From Bordetella genomosp. 8 (GTDB taxonomy: Bacteria > Pseudomonadota > Gammaproteobacteria > Burkholderiales > Burkholderiaceae_B): DNA of 64,000 bases. The translations under genes were made by a program, and so were the position numbers. Of this stretch, positions 32,781 to 41,865 are shown in pieces. The notes under the pieces are model-generated. The model saw nothing but the letters and a program-made list of their open reading frames with translations, did not search any database and was not told the origin of the DNA. The DNA lies in NCBI RefSeq assembly GCF_002119685.1, contig NZ_CP021108.1, positions 2,232,001 to 2,296,000 of the forward strand. The letters run 5' to 3'. The first letter of the stretch is position 1. Each line of letters opens with the position of its first letter.

Positions 32781-32972
32781 ATGCGCAGCTCGGGTTTGTT
32801 GCCCTATTCGATCGTCGTTCACTTCGAATCCGATCACCCTGAGTCAGCCGCGGTGAACACGGAAGTCGAATTCTATGAGCGGCACGGTGTCCCCCACCGC
32901 ACCTTGCGGGACGGTGAGGCCTTGGTGATCGATGGGGCAGGGTGTGACGTTGTGGGCGGAACGAGCGGTTAG
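32781..32972 (+). CDS. short hypothetical protein
   Basis: A possible 63-residue protein from ATG 32781, ending in an acidic region (VEFYERHGVPHRTLRDGEALVIDGAG). No known motif; it starts 20 bases after the kinase-like gene without a good ribosome site. It could be a decayed C terminus. Confidence 0.25.
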   Translation: MRSSGLLPYSIVVHFESDHPESAAVNTEVEFYERHGVPHRTLRDGEALVIDGAGCDVVGGTSG

Positions 32973-32991
32973 TCCGAGCTAACGTTCGGCA

Positions 32992-33924
32992 TCACGCCGG
33001 ATGCCGCGCGGCCCAATGCCGGGCGATATCGATGCGCCGGCATACCCATACCTTGTTGTGGCTTTGCACATGATCCAGGAACCGCTGCAAGGCGACGAAA
33101 CGCCCTGGCCGTCCGAGCAGCCGGCAGTGCATGCCTATCGACAGCATCCGCGGCGTTTCGGCGCCTTCGGCGTACAGCACGTCGAAGCTGTCGCGCAGGT
33201 ATTCATAGAAGTGCGTCGCGGTGTTGAACCCTTGCGGGGTGGCGAAGCGCATGTCGTTGGTGTCCAGTGTGTACGGGACGACCAGGTGCGGCGACGCTTT
33301 CCCGTCCGAGCTTGTGACGCGCGTCCAGAACGGCAGGTCGTCGCCGTAGTAGTCGCTGTCATACTCGTAGCCGCCCTGTTCGACCAGCAGGCGGCGGGTG
33401 TTGGGGCTGTCGCGGCCGGTGTACCAGCCCAGCGGCCATAGGCCGCCGGTCAGCTCGCGCAAGCTCTCCGTGGCCAACCTCATGTGCTCGCGTTCGGTGG
33501 CTTCATCGATGTTCTGGTAATGCAGCCAACGCCAGCCGTGGCAGGCGATTTCATGGCCGAGTTCGACGCAGGCGCGGGCGACGTCCGGGTTGCGCTGCAA
33601 GGCCAGCGCGACGCCGAACACCGTCAACGGCAGCCCGCGGCGCTCGAACTCGCGCAGGATCCGCCATACGCCGACGCGGGAACCGTATTCGTAGATCGAT
33701 TCCATGCTCATGTGGCGGGCGGGATAGGCCTCGGCGCCGACGATTTCCGACAGGAAGCGCTCGGATACTGCGTCGCCATCCAGGACGGAGCTTTCAGCGC
33801 CTTCCTCGTAGTTCAGGACGAATTGGACAGCGATGCGGGCGCCGCCGGGCCAGTCGGCGAATGGCGGCTTGGCGCCGTGGCCGATCAGGTCGCGGGGATA
33901 GGGACCTGCATGAGAGCTCGTCAT
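32992..33924 (-). CDS. polysaccharide-deacetylase-fold hydrolase (PuuE allantoinase-like), second paralogue
   Basis: NodB-fold hydrolase of 310 residues in the PuuE group. The N-terminal block PFADWPGGARIAVQFVLNYEEGAESS, a GHEIACHGWRWLHY active-site block and the LSIGMHCRLLGRPGRF end motif are present. It is closely similar to the paralogue at 26956, with the same length and motif order. The start overlaps the racemase stop by four bases. It may process the ureide imported by the 37 kb transporter or its stereoisomer. Confidence 0.82.
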   Translation of the reverse strand: MTSSHAGPYPRDLIGHGAKPPFADWPGGARIAVQFVLNYEEGAESSVLDGDAVSERFLSEIVGAEAYPARHMSMESIYEYGSRVGVWRILREFERRGLPLTVFGVALALQRNPDVARACVELGHEIACHGWRWLHYQNIDEATEREHMRLATESLRELTGGLWPLGWYTGRDSPNTRRLLVEQGGYEYDSDYYGDDLPFWTRVTSSDGKASPHLVVPYTLDTNDMRFATPQGFNTATHFYEYLRDSFDVLYAEGAETPRMLSIGMHCRLLGRPGRFVALQRFLDHVQSHNKVWVCRRIDIARHWAARHPA

Positions 33925-34604
33925 GGTTGTGATCCTAGATTCGTCAATTCGCGCGCGATGTGCAGTCCGCACATTACGCTATCCAGCACCGTGATGCGAT
34001 TGCGTCCCACGGGCGCGGTCGGCGCCAGGCCGCCCAGGCCCGCGCCGCCGACGATGACGACGTCGGCATAGTCCTCGTCCGCGCAAAGCTGGGCGAGCCC
34101 CGTGATCTCCGCCTGCATGCGCACGGGGTCGCCCGCGATGGCGGGGTCCTGGGTTTCGAAGGTGCGTACGCTGACCAGCGCGCCTGGTACCGCTTGCTCG
34201 GACACGGTCGTGGCAAACATATCCGGCAGCAGTCTACGCCACCCGGCGCCGGCCGTGACGACGGCCCAGCGTTGGCCTGCCCGGGCGGCCAACCTGACGG
34301 AGGCGCCCAGCAGGCTGACGGCAGGGCGGCCCGCCACTGCCTGCAAGCCCGTGGTGTCCAGGTCAGCGAAGCAGCCGAGCAACACCGCATCGAACAGATC
34401 GCCATCCGCCATGACGTCCCGCAGGCGCGCATTCGCCGCCCGGGCGCCGACCGCCATGGCGGCGGCGTCGCCGATATAGGGCAGCCCGCTGGCGGCGGTC
34501 TCGACGCGGAGCTGCTCGCCCTGCGCCAACCCGGCCGACAACACCGACCGGAGGCGGGCGCTGACCGCCTCCGACGTGTTGGGGTTGAGGACGAGCAGGC
34601 GCAT
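33921..34604 (-). CDS. Asp/Glu-hydantoin racemase family protein
   Basis: Protein of 227 residues opening with MRLLVLNPNTSEAVSARL. It keeps the first catalytic Cys (Cys78 in LLGCFADLDTTGL), unlike the paralogue at 25510. At the second Cys position it has VGGAGLGGL (Gly187), so full racemase chemistry is uncertain. It shares one base with the stop of the binding-protein gene and four with the downstream deacetylase. Likely acts on a hydantoin, ureide or amino-acid derivative from the same pathway. Confidence 0.78.
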   Translation of the reverse strand: MRLLVLNPNTSEAVSARLRSVLSAGLAQGEQLRVETAASGLPYIGDAAAMAVGARAANARLRDVMADGDLFDAVLLGCFADLDTTGLQAVAGRPAVSLLGASVRLAARAGQRWAVVTAGAGWRRLLPDMFATTVSEQAVPGALVSVRTFETQDPAIAGDPVRMQAEITGLAQLCADEDYADVVIVGGAGLGGLAPTAPVGRNRITVLDSVMCGLHIARELTNLGSQP

Positions 34605-35662
34605 CAGCTGCGACGGAATTCGCGGTTGAAGCGGTCGATCAGCTCGCGACGCTGGGCCGCGATGGGCGCCCAGTTCATATTGCGCGACTTGAGCAGTTCC
34701 TCCAGATTGGGCGCGATCTGCGCCAGGAGTCCGGAGAAGGGCACGTCGCGGTTGCTCGGCACGTTGTAGTAAGGCTCCTTCGCCAACTGCGACTGCACCC
34801 CGGCGTCGATCTGGGTGTTGATATAGGCGGCGGCCTGCGCCTTGTTCTTCGAGCCTTTGACCAGGTGCGCGATGTTGCTGACGATGCCCCAGCCTTCCTT
34901 GGGCTTGGCCAGCGCGATGTCCACGCCACGCGCGCGCAGCGGTTCGACGACGCTCAGGAACCCGACCGCGATGTCGGCCTGCCCCTGCTGGAACAGCGGA
35001 CCCACCGCGCCGGGGTTCGGCGGAATGGTGGCGAGGTTGGGCTTGAGCTTTTCCAGGGCTTTCCAGGCCGGTTCCAGGTCGGTTTCGCTGCCGCCGTGCA
35101 TCTTGGCCAGGGCCACCATCCACGTCGCGCCTATCGTGGTGTCGGGGCCGTTGATCAATACCCGGCCCTTGTACTCGGGGCGCCACAGGTCTTCCCAGGA
35201 CGTCGGCACGTTCTTCACGGTGCGCGGGTTGTACGCGATGCCGAAGACCTGTAGCGCGGCCATGGCGCCATAGCCGTCCTTGCCGACCAGGCCGGGCGGT
35301 AGCTTGGCCAGGTTGGGCATCTGCGCGACGGGCAGCGGCTCCAGCAGGTCCTGGGCGCGCGCCACGATCTCGGCGGGTTCGTCGATCAGGATCACGTCGT
35401 AGGGCGGGGCGTTCTTGGATGCCGCCAGACGCGCAAGCGCATCCACCGCCAGCACGGGGCTGATGCTGACTTCCCCCTTCGTGGCCTTGGCGTAGGCCGG
35501 CACGATGACGCTGCGCGCGGCTTGCTCCCAGGTGCCGGGGAAGGTCTGCACGACGATGCGTGCGTCGGATTGCGCGCGCGCCAGATTGGGCAACGCACCG
35601 CTGAGGGCCAGGCCGGACAGGCCGGCCAGCACGTGGCGGCGGGACAGATTGATGTCTTTCAT
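34604..35662 (-). CDS. ABC transporter periplasmic substrate-binding protein, PotD/iron-type
   Basis: Binding protein of 352 residues. A twin-arginine-like signal (NLSRRHVLAGLSGLALSGALP) precedes the mature domain ARIVVQTFPGTWEQAARSV. The fold is that of polyamine-type binding proteins, and it is a paralogue of the one at 30693. AAGGAAA lies upstream of ATG 35662. It supplies the ligand to the ATPase and permeases encoded divergently at 37017-39791, the only set in this block without its own binding protein beside it. Confidence 0.87.
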   Translation of the reverse strand: MKDINLSRRHVLAGLSGLALSGALPNLARAQSDARIVVQTFPGTWEQAARSVIVPAYAKATKGEVSISPVLAVDALARLAASKNAPPYDVILIDEPAEIVARAQDLLEPLPVAQMPNLAKLPPGLVGKDGYGAMAALQVFGIAYNPRTVKNVPTSWEDLWRPEYKGRVLINGPDTTIGATWMVALAKMHGGSETDLEPAWKALEKLKPNLATIPPNPGAVGPLFQQGQADIAVGFLSVVEPLRARGVDIALAKPKEGWGIVSNIAHLVKGSKNKAQAAAYINTQIDAGVQSQLAKEPYYNVPSNRDVPFSGLLAQIAPNLEELLKSRNMNWAPIAAQRRELIDRFNREFRRS

Positions 35663-35708
35663 GAAGCGTTTCCTTGCAGGGAGAGGGACAGACGCCAAGG
35701 GATGCGCA

Positions 35709-36632
35709 TTAGCGCGCGGGAAAATGTTCCTGCCAGTAGTGGGCCAGGTCGATGCGACGAGGCGTCCAGACCTCGTCGCCATAGCCATCCAGCAGATCCA
35801 GGATGCGTTTGACGGCGGCAAAGCGCCCGGGGCGGCCGACGATGCGCAGATGCAGGCCGATATTGAGCAGTTTGGGCACGCCACGGCGGCCCTCGTCCAG
35901 CAGCACCTCGATGGCGTCCCTGACGTAGTCGACCATGTCGTCGGCGCGGACGAATCCATTGGGGTGGAAGAACTTCATGTCGTTGCTGTCGAAGGCGTAG
36001 GGCAAGACCATCAAGGGACGATCGCCCGGTTTGTCGGGGGCCGCCCAATACGGCAGGTCGTCGTCCAGCCCGTTGCTGGTGTAGAGAAAGCCTTCTTCGC
36101 GCAACAGCTCGCGCGTCCAGGGGCTTTCGCTGCCCCGGCAGAAGAAGCCCGCGGGCGCTGACCCGGTGACCTCACGCATCACGGCCACGCAGCGCCGCAG
36201 GTCGGCCTGTTCGGCCTCGCGGTCGTGGTAGTCCGCGTGCGGCCGCCAGCGCCAGCCATGGCAGGCGGCTTCGTGTCCGGCTTGCACGATGCGCCGGGCG
36301 ATCTCCGGCGAGCGTTCGACGGCGCGGCCGCACATATAGAAGGTGGCATGGCGCTTGTGTTGCTCCAGCGCGTCCAGGATGCGCCAGATGCCGGCACGCA
36401 TGCCGTAGGCGAATTGCTGTTCGGTGCCCTGGTCCCAGCGGCCGGCCGGCACGACGCTATGGATTTCGGCGACGCGTTCGGCGGTGGCGTCGCCGTCGGC
36501 GATGGTCCATTCCGCGCCTTCTTCGAAGTTCACGGCCAGCGAAACGGCCACGCCGGCGCCGTGGGGAAAACGGGCTCGCGGGGGATTGCCGTTGTAGCCA
36601 TGCAGATCGCGGGGTAGCACGCGCTCGTTCAT
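35709..36632 (-). CDS. polysaccharide-deacetylase-fold hydrolase (PuuE allantoinase-like), third paralogue
   Basis: NodB-fold hydrolase of 307 residues. Family blocks: YNGNPPRARFPHGAGVAVSLAVNFEEGAEW, GHEAACHGWRWRPH and LNIGLHLRIVGRPGRF. It is the first gene of the minus-strand set and diverges from the 37 kb ABC operon. Three PuuE-like paralogues in one 10-kb stretch suggest different steps or substrates, for example different enantiomers or ring forms. Start 36632 is chosen with GGAAC upstream. Confidence 0.82.
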   Translation of the reverse strand: MNERVLPRDLHGYNGNPPRARFPHGAGVAVSLAVNFEEGAEWTIADGDATAERVAEIHSVVPAGRWDQGTEQQFAYGMRAGIWRILDALEQHKRHATFYMCGRAVERSPEIARRIVQAGHEAACHGWRWRPHADYHDREAEQADLRRCVAVMREVTGSAPAGFFCRGSESPWTRELLREEGFLYTSNGLDDDLPYWAAPDKPGDRPLMVLPYAFDSNDMKFFHPNGFVRADDMVDYVRDAIEVLLDEGRRGVPKLLNIGLHLRIVGRPGRFAAVKRILDLLDGYGDEVWTPRRIDLAHYWQEHFPAR

Positions 36633-36843
36633 TGAAACTGTTCCAGGAAGTCGGAAGGGCGGGCGGCGCGCGGTCTGGTTGGTGGACCGTGGCGGCCGGG
36701 TTGCATCCCAGGGTTGTATGCAATGCATATGCCAACTTCGGTTCGGGAAAACCCGTGGCGTTCCGGAGGCGCCGTCTGGGCGCTTTCTCCTATGAAGATA
36801 GGAATTTCATTCGACTTTGGCGGATCGGATACGCCCAGATTCG

Positions 36844-36891
36844 GTGCACACTCATATCGAAAATGTGCACATTTCATATTGAGGTGTGCAC
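36844..36891. promoter_or_regulatory. triple GTGCAC repeat in the divergent promoter region
   Basis: GTGCAC occurs at 36844-36849, TGTGCAC at 36864-36870 and TGTGCAC at 36885-36891, spaced about 20 bases apart, so each sits on the same face of the helix. They lie 126-170 bases before the ATPase start in the 384-base divergent region (36633-37016). The region also holds TGCAATGCATA at 36718-36728. The same core occurs at 31809-31835. Confidence 0.5.
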
Positions 36892-37016
36892 GCTTTTGGG
36901 CGAATGCGAGGTGCTCGGCGCCGGCCCGCAGGGGCGAATGGGACGCAAAAAATGGCATGGATATTGCATTGACCTAGGCGCCTGCTTTCCACCCGCCATC
37001 TGAAAGGACGCCACGC

Positions 37017-38087
37017 ATGGTGACCGACCGCGCCTTCCTTACCCTCGACGACATCCAGGTTCGCTATGGCGATGCCGTGGCCGTCGACCATATCGATCTG
37101 GAGATCAACGCGGGTGAATTTGTCGCCTTGCTGGGACCCAGCGGCTGCGGCAAGACCACGCTGCTGCGGGTGATCGCCGGTTTCGTCCGTGCCAATGGCG
37201 GTGCGGTGCGCCTGGACGGGGTGGATATCTCCACGCTGACGCCCGAGGCGCGGCGCATCGGCATGGTGTTCCAGAACTACGCGCTGTTCCCGCACATGAC
37301 CGTGGCGGACAACATCGCCTACGGACTGCGTGCGCATCGGGCGCCCAAGGAAAGCATCGTTGCCAAGGTGCGGGAGATGCTCGACGTGGTCCGCATGAAT
37401 GGATATGAAAAGCGACTGCCCAGGCAGCTGTCCGGCGGCCAACAGCAGCGCGTCGCCTTGGCTAGGGCGTTGGCCATTTCACCGCGCCTGCTGCTGCTGG
37501 ACGAGCCCCTGGGCGCGCTGGACAAGAACCTGCGCGAGGAAATGCAGAACGAGTTGCTGCGCATCCAGCGCGAGTTGGGCATCACGACCATCATGGTCAC
37601 GCATGACCAGGAGGAAGCCATGAGCATGGCCGACCGCATCGCCGTCCTGAATGCCGGCCAGGTCATGCAGTTCGGTACCGCCAGCGAAATCTACGACGCG
37701 CCCGCCACGCCCTTCGTCAGCGGCTTCGTGGGCAATTCGACATTCCTGGATGGCGTGCTGGGCAGGAGCGATGGCGAGCACTGGACGCTCCGCACGTCCG
37801 GTGGCGTGGAGCTGCGCTTCCAGTCGGCCGGGCCGTGCCGGCGCGTGGGCGCGGCGCGTATTGCGCTGCGTCCCGAGCAGATCGAGCTGTGCGACGACGG
37901 CGCCGCCGCCGTGGTGCGCTATGCCCGGCCCATGGGCCCCAGCACCCGCGTGGGCGTCACGCTGGACGATGGTACCGAGCTGCAGATCGCCGCGCCTCGC
38001 GAGCGCGGCGCCGATAACCTGCCCGCGGGCGCGCGCGTCCAGGTGCGCATCAATCCGCGTGCCGTTTGCCCGGTGTTCCTGCCATGA
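37017..38087 (+). CDS. ABC transporter ATPase, PotA-type
   Basis: ATPase of 356 residues. Walker A GPSGCGKT (about 40-48), signature LSGGQQQRVALARAL, Walker B LLLLDEPLGALD and switch THD are present, with a TOBE-type C-terminal domain. AAGGACG lies before ATG 37017. First gene of the plus-strand operon; its stop overlaps the first permease start by four bases. Paralogous to the ATPase at 29596. Confidence 0.92.
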   Translation: MVTDRAFLTLDDIQVRYGDAVAVDHIDLEINAGEFVALLGPSGCGKTTLLRVIAGFVRANGGAVRLDGVDISTLTPEARRIGMVFQNYALFPHMTVADNIAYGLRAHRAPKESIVAKVREMLDVVRMNGYEKRLPRQLSGGQQQRVALARALAISPRLLLLDEPLGALDKNLREEMQNELLRIQRELGITTIMVTHDQEEAMSMADRIAVLNAGQVMQFGTASEIYDAPATPFVSGFVGNSTFLDGVLGRSDGEHWTLRTSGGVELRFQSAGPCRRVGAARIALRPEQIELCDDGAAAVVRYARPMGPSTRVGVTLDDGTELQIAAPRERGADNLPAGARVQVRINPRAVCPVFLP

Positions 38088-38965
38088 GCAGCGCCACCGT
38101 GCCCATGCCGCTGCCCACGATGGCGCGCAACCGGCGACCGGACGCCAGCGTCCTGCTGGCGCTGCCGCTGCTGGTGTATTTCCTGATCTTCGTGCTGGCG
38201 CCGCAAATCGTGTTGCTGGCCATGAGCGTTCGCGGCCAGGACGGCGTATTCACGGCGGCGAACTTCGGGCGCGCGCTGTCCGACCCTATGACCTATGGCG
38301 TCCTGTTCGGCACGCTGCGGCTGGGCGTGTATGCCACCCTGGCGACCATCCTGGCGGGCTTTCCTTATGCGCTCGCCATGGTTTCGGTGGGCCCCCGCCT
38401 GCGTTCGGCCATGCTGCTGCTCGTGATCCTGCCGCTATTGGTCAGCGCGATCGTGCGCACCTTCGGGTGGCTGGTGACCTTGGGCAACCAGGGGCCCATC
38501 AATGCGCTGCTGCTGTGGCTGGGGTGGATAGACCATCCGATCCGCATACTGTTCACCGAATCGGCGGTGGTGATCGGCCTGACCCAGATCGAGCTGCCCA
38601 TGATGGTATTGGCACTCTATACGGTGCTGTCGCGCGTCGATGGCAGCCTGGCGATGGCCTCGCGGTCGCTGGGTGCAGGGTACTGGCGCACGTTCGTGCA
38701 GGTGCTGCTGCCCTTGAGCGTGCCGGGGCTGATAGGCGGGGCGGCGCTGGTGTTCGCGTCCGCCGTGGGGGCTTTCGTGTCGCAGACCATCCTGGGCGGT
38801 GGCGGCCTGCTGTATATGCCGATGTACATCTACCAGCAATCCATCCTAAACCAGGATTGGGGCTTCGCGGCGGCGCTGGCGGTGATCCTGATGATCACGG
38901 TAAGCGCCATCATCTTCGCCGGCACCGTACTGGCACGGCGGTCCCAGGGGTACATCCATGGCTGA
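38084..38965 (+). CDS. ABC transporter permease, PotB-type
   Basis: Permease of 293 residues, six helices, with a conserved EAA-type loop (MASRSLGAGYWRTFVQVLLPLSVPG). ATG 38084 overlaps the ATPase stop by four bases and is preferred to an upstream ATG at 38066 that lies inside the ATPase gene. It pairs with the next gene to form the pore. Confidence 0.9.
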   Translation: MSSATVPMPLPTMARNRRPDASVLLALPLLVYFLIFVLAPQIVLLAMSVRGQDGVFTAANFGRALSDPMTYGVLFGTLRLGVYATLATILAGFPYALAMVSVGPRLRSAMLLLVILPLLVSAIVRTFGWLVTLGNQGPINALLLWLGWIDHPIRILFTESAVVIGLTQIELPMMVLALYTVLSRVDGSLAMASRSLGAGYWRTFVQVLLPLSVPGLIGGAALVFASAVGAFVSQTILGGGGLLYMPMYIYQQSILNQDWGFAAALAVILMITVSAIIFAGTVLARRSQGYIHG

Positions 38966-39791
38966 ATCCACCATCGGCATCCGGATCGGGCGACGCGTCG
39001 ACGCGGTCACCTGGCGGTTCGCCTCGTTCGCGACGCTGGCGCTGGCCGTCCTGCTGCTGCTCGTGCCGACCTTCATCGCGTTGGCGGCTTCCTTCAACGG
39101 CGGCGAGTCGCTGCGCTTTCCCCCGCGTGACGTGTCCTGGCGCTGGTACCAGGCCTTGTGGAGCGAATCGGATGACATTTGGGAGGCATTCGCCATCAGC
39201 CTGCGGGTGTCCTTGCTGGCCACGCTGGGGGCCGGCGTGATGGCGACGTTGGCCGCCCTGTATCTGTCCAAGCAGCGCACGGCCTGGGCCCGCGCGCTGG
39301 AAACGTTCTTCCAATCGCCGATGATGCTGCCCGGGATCAGCCTGGGATTGGCCATGTTGGTGTGGTTGCAGACGATAGGCGTGCCGCTGTCGTATTGGAG
39401 CCTGGTGATCGGCCATATGGCGATCTCCACGCCTTACATCATCCGCACCGCGCTGATCGGCTTCAGCCAGATCGACCCCAGCCTGCTGGAAGCCTCGCGC
39501 AGCCTGGGGGCCAATGGCACTCGGACCTTCGTGCGGATCACCTTGCCGCTGGCCATGCCGGCCGTACTGGCGGGCAGCTTTATCGCCTTCATGTTCTCGT
39601 TCGACAACGTGCCGGTCTCGCTGTTCCTGTCGGATGCGCGCATCGAGGTGCTGCCGATCCGGCTGTGGAACCTGATAGAGAACCTATTGGACGTGCGCGC
39701 GGCGGCGGTCGCCGGTGTCCTGATTATCTTCACCATTGTTTTCGCGCTCGTCATGGAACGGGTGCTGGGAGTGTCTCGCTATGTCCGCTGA
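38958..39791 (+). CDS. ABC transporter permease, PotC-type
   Basis: Permease of 277 residues with six helices and an EAA-type loop (EASRSLGANGTRTFVRITLPLAMP). Starts eight bases inside the preceding gene's end and overlaps the next gene by 11, so translation of the transporter and the hydrolase is coupled. Same importer as above. Confidence 0.9.
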   Translation: MAESTIGIRIGRRVDAVTWRFASFATLALAVLLLLVPTFIALAASFNGGESLRFPPRDVSWRWYQALWSESDDIWEAFAISLRVSLLATLGAGVMATLAALYLSKQRTAWARALETFFQSPMMLPGISLGLAMLVWLQTIGVPLSYWSLVIGHMAISTPYIIRTALIGFSQIDPSLLEASRSLGANGTRTFVRITLPLAMPAVLAGSFIAFMFSFDNVPVSLFLSDARIEVLPIRLWNLIENLLDVRAAAVAGVLIIFTIVFALVMERVLGVSRYVR

Positions 39792-41097
39792 GTCTGTGTC
39801 CGTCGATTCCATGGCTGCCGCGCTGAGCGCGGACCTCGATGCCGAAACCGCCTTGGCCGCGGAGCTGTTCGACACCTTGCGCAGCCGTTCGCGCAGCGCC
39901 CTGGGCGTGACCCGGGCGTCTTATGGCGAAGGCGAGCAGATGGCGCACGACCTGATGCGTGAATTGGGGCGGCGCCTGGACCTGGAAGAGCGGATCGATG
40001 CGGCGGGAAACCTGTACCTCACCTTGCCGGGAACGGACCGTGACCTGCCCGCGATCATGACGGGATCGCACCTGGACTCGGTGCCGGATGGCGGCAACTA
40101 CGACGGCGCGGCCGGCGTGGTCGCCGGCATGGCGATGCTGGCCCGCTGGCGCCGGGCAGGGCGCCTGCCCCGGCACGACATCACGGTGATGGGCGTGCGG
40201 GCCGAGGAACTCTCGTGGTTTCCGGCGCCCTATATCGGCAGCCGGGCGGCGTGGGGCTTGTTGGAGCCTGAGGCCTTGGACCAGTGCGTGCGGCCCGACA
40301 CCGGCCGCACGTTGGGCGAGCACATGGCGCAGGCCGGTTTCGAGCCGGACCGCATACGCCGGCAAGAGCCCCAATTGCGTGTCGAGGACATCGAGTGCTT
40401 TCTTGAGCTGCACATCGAGCAGGGTCCGCAGCTGGTGCAGGAAAGCATCCCGGTCGGCGTGGTGACGGGGATTCGAGGAAATCTGCGCTACAAACATTGC
40501 CATGTGATCGGCCGCTACGGCCACGCGGGCGCCGAGCCGCGGCGTTCGAGGCAGGACGCGGTGCTGGCGGCCGCCGAGTTCCTCAACCGGCTGGAGGCGA
40601 TGTGGATCGATTACGAATCGCGCGGGCTGGACCTGGTCTGCACCGTGGGGCAGTGCCATACGGATACGAAAGTGCATACGATGACCAAGATCCCCGGCGA
40701 GCTCTGGTTCAGCATGGATATCCGCAGCCAGGATAACGACCTGCTGATGCGGATCGACCGGACTTTGCGCGAGATGGCGGAGGAAATCGGTAGCCGGCGT
40801 GGCGTGAAGATCGACCTGGGCGCGTATACCAACGCCCTGCCCGGGCCGATCGCGCCGGTGCACCGCGAACGCCTGGTCCGGCTGGCAGGCGATCTTGGAA
40901 TCGAGCACATCCAGATGGCCAGCGGCGCGGGCCATGATTCGGCCGTCTTCGGCATCAGCGGCGTGCCTACCGCGATGATCTTTGTGCGCAATGAGCATGG
41001 AAGTCATAATCCCGACGAGGCCATGGAGATCGCGGATTTCGCCCAGGGCCTGAAACTGCTGGTCGCGGCCGTGGAGGATATCGATGCCAGTCACTGA
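39781..41097 (+). CDS. M20-family Zn hydrolase, N-carbamoyl amino acid amidohydrolase / allantoate amidohydrolase-like
   Basis: Amidohydrolase of 438 residues in the AllC/UAH/HyuC group. Metal ligands are visible: His97 in GSHLDSVPDGGNYDGA with bridging Asp108, Glu142-143 in VRAEELSWF, a later His in ELHIEQGP and the final His in GSHNPDEAM. These enzymes remove the carbamoyl or ureido group from N-carbamoyl amino acids or allantoate. In this operon it would follow ring opening by a PuuE-like hydrolase. It starts within the permease gene's last 11 bases. Confidence 0.88.
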   Translation: MSAESVSVDSMAAALSADLDAETALAAELFDTLRSRSRSALGVTRASYGEGEQMAHDLMRELGRRLDLEERIDAAGNLYLTLPGTDRDLPAIMTGSHLDSVPDGGNYDGAAGVVAGMAMLARWRRAGRLPRHDITVMGVRAEELSWFPAPYIGSRAAWGLLEPEALDQCVRPDTGRTLGEHMAQAGFEPDRIRRQEPQLRVEDIECFLELHIEQGPQLVQESIPVGVVTGIRGNLRYKHCHVIGRYGHAGAEPRRSRQDAVLAAAEFLNRLEAMWIDYESRGLDLVCTVGQCHTDTKVHTMTKIPGELWFSMDIRSQDNDLLMRIDRTLREMAEEIGSRRGVKIDLGAYTNALPGPIAPVHRERLVRLAGDLGIEHIQMASGAGHDSAVFGISGVPTAMIFVRNEHGSHNPDEAMEIADFAQGLKLLVAAVEDIDASH

Positions 41098-41857
41098 GGG
41101 GTCCAGGTCGAGCACCAGCGACGCGGACGAGATCGTCTACAACCTGATCCGGCGGGCGATTTTTTCCGGCCTGCTGCGTCCGGGGTTGAAGCTGCAGGAA
41201 CCGCGCATCGCGCGGGTGCTGAATGTCAGCCGCGAACGCGTGCGCAAGGCGCTGCAACGCCTGACCCATGAGAAATGGCTGGACTCGGTTCCGAATCGCG
41301 GGACCTTCATTCCGGTGCCCACGGTCGAGGAACTGCACGCGATCTACGACGCGCGCAAGATCCTGGAGCTGGGCGTGACGCGGCAGGTGGCCGAACGGCG
41401 GCGGGTGCTGGCGGTGCATCGGCTGGCGGAGCATGTGGCTTCCGAACGGGACGCGGCGGAACGCGACGATCGGGCGCTGGCGTTCCGGTTGTCCGCCGAA
41501 TTCCATTTCCTGCTGGTGGAGCTGACCGGCAATCCTTATCTGGTCGACATGCACCGGGGCTTGATGCAGCGCTCGTCGCTGCATTTTTCCCTGTTCGCGC
41601 CTGCATCGCTGCACGAATGTACGTCGCATAATTGCGCGGGGCCGCATGAGCATGAAGGTATCATGCAGGCGATCCTCGATGGCAATGGCGCGCGGGCCGA
41701 GAAGCTCATGACGCATCATTTGAATGAGTTGGAAACGCTGCTGGCGTTGCGCCGGCAGAAGTTCGATTTCCTGGAGATCGACGAGGCGTTCGCGCGCCTG
41801 GCGCATCAGGATGAGGAACGCGAGGCCCAGATGCTGGCCTCGTCTACGCTTACTTAA
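41084..41857 (+). CDS. GntR-family (FCD) transcriptional regulator
   Basis: 257 residues, a paralogue of the regulator at 26177. Winged helix ARVLNVSRERVRKALQRLTHEKWLDSVPNRGTFIPVP, then FCD domain with FHFLLVELTG and HEGIMQAIL metal-type ligands. Start overlaps the M20 gene by 14 bases. Likely controls the divergent ABC/deacetylase operons through GTGCAC sites. The effector may be the ureide or its carbamoyl product. Confidence 0.9.
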   Translation: MPVTEGSRSSTSDADEIVYNLIRRAIFSGLLRPGLKLQEPRIARVLNVSRERVRKALQRLTHEKWLDSVPNRGTFIPVPTVEELHAIYDARKILELGVTRQVAERRRVLAVHRLAEHVASERDAAERDDRALAFRLSAEFHFLLVELTGNPYLVDMHRGLMQRSSLHFSLFAPASLHECTSHNCAGPHEHEGIMQAILDGNGARAEKLMTHHLNELETLLALRRQKFDFLEIDEAFARLAHQDEEREAQMLASSTLT

Positions 41858-41865
41858 GGAAAATC